Assembly: GCF_900090105.1 (NCBI RefSeq)
Contig: NZ_FMDM01000009.1
Coordinates: forward strand, 62,001 to 126,000
Direction: 5' to 3'
DNA length: 64,000 nt
DNA from: Micromonospora humi
GTDB lineage: Bacteria > Actinomycetota > Actinomycetes > Mycobacteriales > Micromonosporaceae
Every line of letters begins with the position of its first letter. The first letter of the stretch is position 1. The position numbers and the translations under genes are program-made. This document shows, piece by piece, positions 6,288 to 15,953 of this stretch. The notes below the pieces were generated by a model. That model saw only the letters and a list, made by a program, of their open reading frames with translations, did not search any database and was not told the DNA's origin.

Positions 6288-8666
6288 TCAGAGCGAGTAC
6301 GTCTGGGCCACCGCCAGCATCTCCGAGCTGTGCGAGCCGACCACGCCCACGGTCGCCGGCCGGGGCCGGAAGCCGGGCAGCGCGTCCAGCCCGTCGCTGG
6401 CGTCCATCGCCCGCAGGCGCACCGAGTCGGAGGACGGCACCAGCGTCAGCGTCACCTCGACGCCCTCCGGCGGCGGGGCGTGGAACACGATGCCGAAACC
6501 CCACCGGCCCGTGCGCGCCTTCACCGGCACGCTCCGCCCGGCCACCGAGGCGGCCCGCACGGTGGCGGTGCCGGTGTCCACGTGCAGCGTGAGCAGCCGC
6601 ACCTGCCGCTGCGGGGTGACCCGCAACCGCAGCACCCGCTGGTCGCCGTCGCGGGAGTCGTCGAGCGTCTCCAGCTTCGGCGCGGGCAGCGTCGCCGCCG
6701 GCGCGGGGCCGGCCCGCAGCTCGCCGTCGCCGATCCCGGGGAAGTCGTCGGCCACCGAGATGGTCCGGTCGACGTAGCGGTCGGTCCAGGGCTGCGGCCG
6801 CTCCTCGTGACTGAGCCAGGCAGCCTTCTTCGTGCCGGCGTCCAGCGCGTACATCAGGTGGGTGGGCACGGGGTGGTCGGCGTCGAAACGGTCGACGGCG
6901 AGGCCGACCCCGGCGAGCACCGCCGCCGCGACGAACGCCGCGCCGGCCGGCAGCGCGCCGAGGCGGCGGGCGCGCAGCGCCAGCAGGCCGCGCTGGCCGC
7001 CGGCGCGCGGGTGCAGCAGGTCCACCACCGGCAGCAGGGCCAGCCCGAGCAGCACCGCGACCAGCGCGGCCACCGCGCCCATGCCCATGCCGAGCGCCGG
7101 GAAGAGCAGCACCACCGGGGGCAGCAGGACCACCACGGCCACCGCGCCGGCCAGCGTCACCGCGACCACCGGCCACGGGCCGTCCAGCCGGGTGGACAGC
7201 GCCGCGAGGCCGGCGGCGGCGCCGACCAGCGCCGGCAGGGTGGTGAGGTACGCGCCGCCGGGCACCAGCACCGCGAGCAGCACGCCGAACAGGGCCAGCC
7301 AGAGCAGGCCGCCGAACGCCAGCGCGGCCGGGCCGACCCGGCGGCGGAGCAGGGCGTACCAGCAGAGCAGCACCGTGGCGGCGAGCGCCACCACGGCGAG
7401 GCGGTACCAGACCGGACGGTACGGGTCGAGCAGCTCGGCGTACCCGGGTCGGATCGTGGTGATCGCGGCCCAGAGCAGCCACGCGCCCAGCGGTGCCACC
7501 ACGACCGGCGCCAGGGCCAGGCCGAAGCCGGCGGCGAGCGTGCCGACGGACGCCCGGCCCCGGCGGCGCAGCAGCCAGCCCAGCGCGCCGACGGCGAGCA
7601 GCGCGGCGACCGCCAGCGGCAGGGTCAGCCACCCGGGATAGCGGACCAGCCCGCCGAGCACCGGGAAGTAGGTGTCGTCGTGGCCGGAGCGCAGGTCGCC
7701 GAGGTCGGTGCGGCCGAACTCGCGGGCCAGGCCGAGTGCGTTGTCGCCGTGCATCTGGAGGCTGCCCCGGTCCATCCGGGCCGGCACGTCCAGCGGAGTG
7801 TGGTAGATCGCGCCGCCGTCGATGTAGGCCGAGTTGAGGCCGACGAACTTCTGGTCGAGAAACGCGGTGAAGTCGGTGTCGTTGGGCAGCGCCCGGTAGA
7901 TCTCCACCGCGAACGAGGTGCCCACCGGGTGCGGCGCGGCGCGGCCGAACACGTCCACCAGCTTCGCGTTGTTCCGCGACGTCTCGAACATGATCACCGG
8001 GCCGGTCGAGCCGCGCGCCTCCAGGTTGAGCACCACCCCGCCGTCGGCGGCCAACGGGTGGTCGGCGGCGAAGCCGGCCGCGCCGCACAGGCACGCCTCC
8101 TCCGCGTCGGTGAGCACGAAGACCACGTCGTTGCGGGGCCGCGGGCCGGTGCTCAGCGCCCGGGCCACCTCCAGGATGGTGGCGGTGCCCGCCGCGTCGT
8201 CGTTGCCGCCCGGCCCGGTCTGCACCGAGTCGTAGTGCGAGACCAGGAAGACCTTGCCGGTCGGATCGGTGCCGGGGAGCCGGGCCACCACGTTGCGCAC
8301 CCGGGCCAGCGTCGCCCCGCCGGCCGCGCCGGACAGCTGACCGGCCTCGGGCGCCACCGCGTCCTGAACCTCGGTCTGAAGGCCCAGCCCGCGCAGCGTG
8401 CCGACCAGGTGCTCGCGTACCCGGTCGTTGGCTTCGCTGCCGGCCACGTGCGGCCGGGCCGCGATCACCTCGACGTTCCGGTACGCCCGGCCGGCGCTGA
8501 ACTCGCCGGCCGGCGCGTCCGCCGGGCGCGGCGCCGGGGTGGCCAGACCGACCAGGACGCCCGCCCCGACGGCGAGCAGCGCGACGAGCGCGGCGACGGA
8601 GGCGAGCAGCCGGCGGCGGGGCTTGGCGAACGCCCGGTCGGCGGGGCGGGTGGGGGGTGCGCCCAC
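6288..8666 (-). CDS. Membrane-anchored M28 family metallopeptidase
   Basis: GTG at 8666, preceded by GAGGAG, gives 792 aa. An N-terminal membrane anchor (about 15-40) is followed by an M28 aminopeptidase domain. SHYDSVQTGPGGNDDAAGTA supplies the zinc His and bridging Asp, and TDAEEACLCG the catalytic Glu pair. LNLEARG and IYHTPLDVPARMD (last zinc His) complete the site. About eight transmembrane helices follow from residue 340 to 610, then a soluble C-terminal domain. This matches Vps70/Fxna-like M28 proteins with the peptidase outside the cell. The open frame upstream of 8666 is not coding. Confidence 0.88.
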   Translation of the reverse strand: MGAPPTRPADRAFAKPRRRLLASVAALVALLAVGAGVLVGLATPAPRPADAPAGEFSAGRAYRNVEVIAARPHVAGSEANDRVREHLVGTLRGLGLQTEVQDAVAPEAGQLSGAAGGATLARVRNVVARLPGTDPTGKVFLVSHYDSVQTGPGGNDDAAGTATILEVARALSTGPRPRNDVVFVLTDAEEACLCGAAGFAADHPLAADGGVVLNLEARGSTGPVIMFETSRNNAKLVDVFGRAAPHPVGTSFAVEIYRALPNDTDFTAFLDQKFVGLNSAYIDGGAIYHTPLDVPARMDRGSLQMHGDNALGLAREFGRTDLGDLRSGHDDTYFPVLGGLVRYPGWLTLPLAVAALLAVGALGWLLRRRGRASVGTLAAGFGLALAPVVVAPLGAWLLWAAITTIRPGYAELLDPYRPVWYRLAVVALAATVLLCWYALLRRRVGPAALAFGGLLWLALFGVLLAVLVPGGAYLTTLPALVGAAAGLAALSTRLDGPWPVVAVTLAGAVAVVVLLPPVVLLFPALGMGMGAVAALVAVLLGLALLPVVDLLHPRAGGQRGLLALRARRLGALPAGAAFVAAAVLAGVGLAVDRFDADHPVPTHLMYALDAGTKKAAWLSHEERPQPWTDRYVDRTISVADDFPGIGDGELRAGPAPAATLPAPKLETLDDSRDGDQRVLRLRVTPQRQVRLLTLHVDTGTATVRAASVAGRSVPVKARTGRWGFGIVFHAPPPEGVEVTLTLVPSSDSVRLRAMDASDGLDALPGFRPRPATVGVVGSHSSEMLAVAQTYSL

Positions 8667-8903
8667 GGGAACTCCTCGGGGTGGATCAACGGGGTGGGCA
8701 TCATCCTGCACCCCCGCCGGGCGCGGCGGCACTCCCGGCATCGGTGCGTTGCCGGGCTGGCAGCGCTCCCGCGTAACATCGTGGGTCGGCCGCGTCGCTG
8801 TCCGGGTGGACGAGGTCGTCAACCCGCGCCCACGGCGGGGTTCGTGTTGTGTGCGACCGTTGTCTCCGCCAGGATCAGCAAGGGCACTCGGAAGGAGCCC
8901 GCC

Positions 8904-10168
8904 ATCACCAGCGAACTCCCGCGACTCGCGGCGGTGGCCCGGCCGCACCGGGGGACCGACACACCGGGCGCCCCCGTCGTGCCCAGGGCCGGCTCGGGGC
9001 TGCACGGCGGCCTGCCGCCCGGCGAACGGCTGCGGGTGCTGCTGGTCGAGGACGACGAAGGCGACGCCTTCCTGGTCGGCGAGCTGCTCGCCGAGACCAA
9101 CTCGATGATCGACCTGCTGGTCGCGACCAGCCTCAGCGAGGCCCGCCAGCGGGTGATGGGAGTCGACTGCGTCCTGCTCGACCTGGGCCTGCCCGACGCA
9201 CAGGGCCTGGACGGGCTGCGCCGGGTGCTGGAGATGGCCAGCGGCGCCGCGGTCTGCGTGCTCACCGGCCGCTCCGACGAGCACCTCGGCATCGTGGCGG
9301 TCGCCGAGGGCGCGCAGGACTACCTGGTCAAGGGCCAGGTCGACGGCGTCCTGCTGACCCGGGCGCTGCGCTACGCGGTGGAACGCAAACGGGCCGACGA
9401 GAACGCCCGCCGGCTGCGCGAGGTGGAGCTGCGCCAGGCCGAGTCGGCCCGCCTGGAACGCGGTCTGCTGCCGCAGCCGCTGATGACCACCGACGAGGTG
9501 TCGGTGCACACGTTCTACCGGCCCGGCCGGCACGCCGCGCTGATCGGTGGCGACTTCTACGACGTGGTGCAGACCCGGCCGGACCGGATCGACCTGATCG
9601 TCGGCGACGTCTGCGGTCACGGCGTGGACGAGGCCGCGCTCGGCGTCGAGCTGCGTGTCGCCTGGCGGGCGCTGGTGCTGGCCGGGGTGCCCGACGACGA
9701 GGTGCTGCCCGCGCTGGAGCAGGTGCTGATGAGCGAGCGCCGGCTCCAGGAGATCTTCGCGACGGTGGCCACCGCCCGACTCGACCTTGCGTCCGCCCGG
9801 GCCACCGTACGGCTCGCCGGTCACCCGCCGCCGCTGCTGCTCAGCGGCGGTAAGGTCGCCCCGGTGCCGGCCAAGGGCGGGCTGCTGCTCGGCGTCCGGC
9901 CCCGCCGCCCCGTTGCCTTCGATCTGGAGTTCGACACCGATGACTGGTCCCTGCTGATGTACACCGACGGCCTCATCGAGGGTCGGGTCGACGGCGGCGA
10001 CGAACGGCTCGACGTGCCCGGGCTGACCGGGCTGCTCGCCGAACCGGCCAACCGCGCGGTGCCGCTGTCCGAACTGCCCGCCTGGCTGGTCGGCCGCGCC
10101 GAGCAGATCAACGGTGGCCCGCTCGCCGACGACGTGGCGATGTTGCTGGTGACCCGGGGAGGCGGCCG

Positions 10169-10172
<4 letters not shown>
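8904..10172 (+). CDS. Response-regulator receiver fused to SpoIIE/PP2C phosphatase
   Basis: The protein (about 422 aa) begins with a receiver domain (RVLLVEDDEGDAFLVGELL, phospho-acceptor Asp near residue 93 in LLDLGLPDAQG, Lys in YLVKGQ). A linker coiled coil (RLREVELRQAESARLERGLLPQPL) and a PP2C/SpoIIE domain follow, with GGDFYDVV, GDVCGHG and MYTDGLIEGR as metal-binding Asp sites. It likely dephosphorylates an anti-sigma antagonist when the receiver is phosphorylated. AAGGAG at 8892-8897 is six bases before an ATC codon at 8904; GTG 8844 and GTG 8934 are the canonical alternatives. Its stop overlaps the kinase gene (ATGA). Confidence 0.85.
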
Positions 10173-11877
<1,705 letters not shown>

Positions 11878-11881
<4 letters not shown>

Positions 11882-12330
11882 CCGCGCCGGCGGACGGCAA
11901 GAGCCCGATCGAGGTCCTGCTCGTCGAGGACGATCCGGGCGACGTGCTGATGACCCAGGAGGCGTTCGAGGAGCACAAGCTCCGCAACCGCCTGACGGTC
12001 GTCTCCGACGGCGCCGAGGCGCTGGCCTACCTGCGCCGCGAGGGCCCGTACGCGGACGCGGTCACGCCGGACCTGATCCTCCTCGACCTGAATCTGCCCC
12101 GCCGGGACGGCCGGGAGGTGCTGGAGGAGATCAAGAACGACGAGCACCTGCGCCGGATCCCGGTCGTGGTGCTCACCACGTCGCAGGCCGACGAGGACAT
12201 CCTGCGCAGCTACCAGTTGCACGCCAACGCCTACGTGACCAAGCCGGTGGACTTCGAGCGCTTCATCTCGGTGGTCCGCCAGATCGACGAGTTCTTCGTC
12301 AGCGTGGTCAAGCTGCCGCCGCGTGGCTGA
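11878..12330 (+). CDS. Single-domain response regulator (Rcp1-like)
   Basis: The 150-residue protein is a lone receiver domain. It has EVLLVEDDPGDVLMTQEAF, the phospho-acceptor Asp70 in LILLDLNLPRRDG, TTSQADEDI, and Lys in YVTKPVDFERF. The extended D-L-N-L-P-R-x-D-G and long beta4-alpha4 loop resemble cyanobacterial Rcp1-type regulators that pair with kinases of this HisKA class. It lacks an output domain, so it probably relays phosphate within the module. ATG at 11878 overlaps the kinase stop. Confidence 0.9.
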
Positions 12331-13132
12331 CCCGCTGCTGGACGACGTCGCCGCGCTGCTACGGGAGGCGGCGGCCGACGTCGTCGTGCCGATGTTCCGC
12401 CGGCTCGACCCGTCCGACATCTCCGAGAAGGCACCCGGCGAGGTGGTCACCGTCGCCGACCGCGAGGCCGAGAAGCTGATCTCCGAAGGTCTGCGGCGGC
12501 TGCGCCCCGGCTCGGTGGTGGTCGGCGAGGAAGCCGTCGCCGAGGATCCGGACCTGCTGCGGCACCTGCGCGGCAGCGGTGACGTCTGGCTGGTCGACCC
12601 GGTCGACGGCACCTCCAACTTCGCCGCCGGCAAGCGACCGTTCGCGCTGATGGCGGCGTTGCTCACCGACGGCGTCCCGGTGGCGTCCTGGGTGTACGAC
12701 CCGCTGGACGGCACGATGGCCGCCGGTCGGCTCGACGGGGGCACCACGCTGGCCGGCGCACCGGTGCGGACCGACCGGCCGATGCCGGCGGCGGGCGCGT
12801 TGCGCGGCACCGCGATGACGAAGTTCCTGCCCGGCGACGTCCGCCGGGATGTCGAGGCCGGCGGGCGCCGGATCGGCGAGCTGCTGCCCGGCCAACACTG
12901 CGCCGGCCGGGAATACCTGGACGTGCTCACCGGCGCGCAGCAGTTCGTGCTGTTCTGGCGCACGCTGCCGTGGGACCACACCCCCGGCACGCTGCTGGTC
13001 CGGGAGGCCGGCGGGGTGGCCCGCCGCTTCGACGGCACCGACTACCACCCGGCCGACGAGGGTCGGGGACTGCTGGTCGCGGCCAGCCCGGAGATCTGGG
13101 ACGACGTGTACGCGGCGCTGCTGGCGCGCTGA
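12323..13132 (+). CDS. Inositol monophosphatase family protein
   Basis: The 269-residue protein starts at GTG 12323, overlapping the response regulator by eight bases. It has the metal-binding motif WLVDPVDGTSNFAAG, an upstream Glu pair (VVGEEAVAE) and the C-terminal LPWDHTPGTLLVREAGG that completes the FIG/IMPase active site. It should hydrolyse a sugar or inositol phosphate using Mg2+. Overlap with the signalling genes suggests shared transcription, but a functional link is only inferred. Confidence 0.9.
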   Translation: MADPLLDDVAALLREAAADVVVPMFRRLDPSDISEKAPGEVVTVADREAEKLISEGLRRLRPGSVVVGEEAVAEDPDLLRHLRGSGDVWLVDPVDGTSNFAAGKRPFALMAALLTDGVPVASWVYDPLDGTMAAGRLDGGTTLAGAPVRTDRPMPAAGALRGTAMTKFLPGDVRRDVEAGGRRIGELLPGQHCAGREYLDVLTGAQQFVLFWRTLPWDHTPGTLLVREAGGVARRFDGTDYHPADEGRGLLVAASPEIWDDVYAALLAR

Positions 13133-13251
13133 GCAGCGCTCCGCGACGCCGGCGACACGCTGCGTCGACGATCCGCCTCGTCGGCGGTCACGGATCTGGC
13201 GCGGCGCGCCTGGTCCGGTATCGTGACCGCGGTTGACGGAAGGACCATCAC

Positions 13252-14292
13252 GTGCCCAGGACCAGGCTCACCGGCCGGCGGGTCCGCCGGTCGCTGCTCG
13301 CGCTGCTCGCCGCGACGGCCGTGCTGCTCGGCGCCGGCCTCGCCACGGCCGGCCCGGCCGCCGCCGCGCCCAGCCCGAACGCCCCCGACGAGGGCGACAG
13401 CAAGCAGCTCCGGGCGGCGCTGGAGGCCGCGGCGAAGGGTCACATCGACGCCCAGAACAAGCTGGACAACTCCAAGCGCCGCCAGGCCCAGCTGGCCGTC
13501 CAGCTCAAGGACACCGAGGCGCGGCTGGTCGGGTTGACCGCTCAGGCCGGTGAGGTGGCGGTGCAGTCCTACCGGCAGGGCCGGCTGACAGCGGTGTCGA
13601 TGCTGCTGGCCAGCTCCGGGCCGGACGACTTCCTGCACCGGGCCGCCGAGCTGGACATGATGGCGCAGCGCGACAGTCAGCGCCTCGGTGCCCTGGCCGC
13701 CGCGAAGGCCCAGCTCGCCGAGTCCAAGCTGGCCCTCGACGCCGAGGTGCGGGAGCAGGCCAGGCAGGTCGCCGTGCTGGCCCGGAAGAAGAAGGACGCC
13801 GAGGTGGCGCTGGCGAAGGTCAGCTCGGGCTCGGGCTCCGGTTTCAGCGGCGGCTCCTCGTCGGCCAAGCCCGCCCCCCGCAACTCGGACGGCTCCTGGC
13901 CGTCGGAGTCCTGCTCGGTGAACGACCCGACGCCGGCCAGCGGCTGCATCACGCCGCGCACCCTGCACATGCTCCAGCAGGCCAAGGCGGCGAGCTTCAC
14001 GCGTTACGCCTCCTGCCACCGCAGCGGCGGCGGCGGGGAACACCCCAAGGGCCGGGCCTGCGACTTCTCCGCCGCCAGCGGCGGCTTCGAGGACCGCACC
14101 GCGACCGGCGGCGACAAGTCGTACGGCGACCGCCTCGCCAGCTGGGCGAAGAGCAACGCGAACCGGCTCGGCATCATGTACGTGATCTGGTATCGGCAGA
14201 TCTGGATGCCGAACACCGGCTGGCGGGCGTACAGCGGTGGCGGCAGCCCGGCCGCCGACCACACAAACCATGTTCACATCTCGATGTACTGA
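13252..14292 (+). CDS. Secreted coiled-coil protein with M15-like peptidase C terminus
   Basis: GTG at 13252, preceded by GGAAGGA, starts a 346-residue protein. It has a signal peptide ending near AAAAPSP (about residue 40) and a long coiled coil (about 50-190) like NlpC/RipA-type cell-wall proteins. A Ser/Gly linker and a C-terminal domain with EHPKGRACDFSA and a final NHVHIS follow. HxxGxACDF plus H-x-H matches the zinc ligands of VanY/M15-like peptidases and ARB_07466-type proteins. Four Cys flank this domain. It probably acts on peptidoglycan, though activity is not proven. Confidence 0.78.
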   Translation: MPRTRLTGRRVRRSLLALLAATAVLLGAGLATAGPAAAAPSPNAPDEGDSKQLRAALEAAAKGHIDAQNKLDNSKRRQAQLAVQLKDTEARLVGLTAQAGEVAVQSYRQGRLTAVSMLLASSGPDDFLHRAAELDMMAQRDSQRLGALAAAKAQLAESKLALDAEVREQARQVAVLARKKKDAEVALAKVSSGSGSGFSGGSSSAKPAPRNSDGSWPSESCSVNDPTPASGCITPRTLHMLQQAKAASFTRYASCHRSGGGGEHPKGRACDFSAASGGFEDRTATGGDKSYGDRLASWAKSNANRLGIMYVIWYRQIWMPNTGWRAYSGGGSPAADHTNHVHISMY

Positions 14293-14328
14293 CCCGAACC
14301 ACCAGGAACGCCGCGTACCCTCGCGACG

Positions 14329-15882
14329 GTGAGCAGCACATCGTCCGACATCGTCATCGAGCCGGCGACCGACGCGCCGGCCGCGCCGCGCGCCCTGCCG
14401 AACGGGCTCGCCGCCTTCCTGGTCTTCCTCTCCAGCGGGGCGGTGCTGGTGCTGGAGACCGTCTCCCTGCGCCTGGTCGGCCCGTACGTCGGGGTGACCC
14501 TCCAGGTGACCAGTTCGGTCATCGGCATGGCGCTGGCCGCCATCGCGTACGGGGCGTGGATGGGCGGGTGGCTCGCCGACCGGCGGGACCCGCGCGCCCT
14601 GCTCGCCCCGGCCCTGGTGCTGGCCGGCATCGCCACCGCGGTCACCCTGCCCATCGTCCGGTACGCCGGTGAGGCGTTGCGCGGCGGCGCGGCCAGCGCG
14701 GTGCTCCTGCTGACCGCGTTGACCGTGCTGCTGCCCGCGGCGCTGCTGGCCGGCATCACCCCGCTCGTGGTGAAGCTCCAGCTCGCCGACCTGCGCCGCA
14801 CCGGCCAGGTGGTGGGCAAACTCTCCAGCATCGGCACGCTCGGCGGGATCACCGCCACGCTGGGCACCGGTTTCATCCTGGTGGCCGCGCTGCCCAGCTC
14901 GGTGATCGTGCTGGCGCTGGCCGCGGTGCTCGGCGTGACCGGGCTGGCGCTCGGGTTCTGGCTCCGGCGGCGGGACGGCTCCGGGCTGTCGACGCCGGGC
15001 CGGGCCAAGGCGGCGCTGGCGTTGCTCGGCCTCTCCGCCGCCGGGCTGACCGCTGCCGCGCCGAACCCGTGCGACGTGGAGACCGCCTACCACTGCGCCC
15101 GCGTGGAGGTGGACGCGGACGCGCCGGACGGGCGCACGCTCTTCCTCAACTCGGCCGAGCACTCCTACGTCGACCTGACCGATCCGACCCACCTGAAGTA
15201 CTCGTACGCCCAGTGGGTCGGCCTGGTCGCGGACCTGGCGCGGCCGACCGGGCAGCCGATGGAGGCGCTGCACCTGGGTGGCGGCGGCTTCACCGTGCCC
15301 GGCTACCTGGCCGCGACCCGGCCCGGCACCGACAATCTGGTCTTCGAGGTCGACGGCGGCCTGGTCGAGCTGGACAAGCGGGAGATGGGTCTGCGCACCG
15401 GGCCGAAGCTGCGCGCCGAGGTCGGCGACGCGCGGGTGCTGCTCGGCGGCGAGCCGACCGACAGCCGGGACTTCGTCGTCGGTGACGCGTTCGGCCACCT
15501 GGTGGTGCCCTGGCACCTGGCCACCCGGGAGATGGCCGCGGACATCCGGCGGGTGCTCCGCCCGGACGGGATCTACGTGCAGAACGTGATCGACTACCCG
15601 CCGGACCGGTTCATCCGGGCCGAGCTGGCCACCGTCTCGGCCGTGTTCGACCACGTCGCGCTGATCGCGCCACCGGGCGCGATCGCCGGCGAGCACGGGG
15701 CGAACTTCGTGATCGTCGCCTCGGACGTGCCGCTGCCGCTGGCCGGGATCCCCGCCGGCCTGAAGCGTTTCGCCGAGCCGGCCGAGCTGCTCGACGAGGC
15801 GAGGACGGCCGCCTGGGTCGGGGACGCGCGGGTGCTCACCGACGACTTCGCCCCGGTGGACCAACTCCTCGCGACCGCCTGA
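14329..15882 (+). CDS. Membrane-fused spermidine-synthase-like protein
   Basis: The 517-residue protein has an N-terminal half with about six membrane helices (residues 28-225) resembling the transporter-like domain fused to bacterial spermidine synthases. A Rossmann methyltransferase-fold domain follows, with LHLGGGGFTVPGYLAA (cofactor loop), FEVDGGLVELDK, and DFVVGDAFGHLVVPWHLATREM. True spermidine synthases have an Asp-rich catalytic D-S-T-D region, while here VGDAFGHL takes its place, so aminopropyl transfer is doubtful. GTG at 14329 is used. The gene follows the M15-like gene by 36 bp. Confidence 0.82.
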   Translation: MSSTSSDIVIEPATDAPAAPRALPNGLAAFLVFLSSGAVLVLETVSLRLVGPYVGVTLQVTSSVIGMALAAIAYGAWMGGWLADRRDPRALLAPALVLAGIATAVTLPIVRYAGEALRGGAASAVLLLTALTVLLPAALLAGITPLVVKLQLADLRRTGQVVGKLSSIGTLGGITATLGTGFILVAALPSSVIVLALAAVLGVTGLALGFWLRRRDGSGLSTPGRAKAALALLGLSAAGLTAAAPNPCDVETAYHCARVEVDADAPDGRTLFLNSAEHSYVDLTDPTHLKYSYAQWVGLVADLARPTGQPMEALHLGGGGFTVPGYLAATRPGTDNLVFEVDGGLVELDKREMGLRTGPKLRAEVGDARVLLGGEPTDSRDFVVGDAFGHLVVPWHLATREMAADIRRVLRPDGIYVQNVIDYPPDRFIRAELATVSAVFDHVALIAPPGAIAGEHGANFVIVASDVPLPLAGIPAGLKRFAEPAELLDEARTAAWVGDARVLTDDFAPVDQLLATA

Positions 15883-15953
15883 TCGGGTGACTTTCCTGAC
15901 CGATTCCGACCGGACAGGTGTACCGGGGGCCACTTCGGGCAACTGCACCGACC

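Noticed and set aside
6330..8843. A very long plus-strand open frame running through the M28 peptidase gene
   Set aside because: It is the antisense shadow of the peptidase, made open by high G+C. The translation is Arg/Gln/His/Gly-rich with no domain until the receiver domain begins near 8990.
13042..15948. Minus-strand 968-codon open frame
   Set aside because: It lies antisense to three well-supported genes and has the His/Gly/Arg/Gln composition of a G+C shadow.
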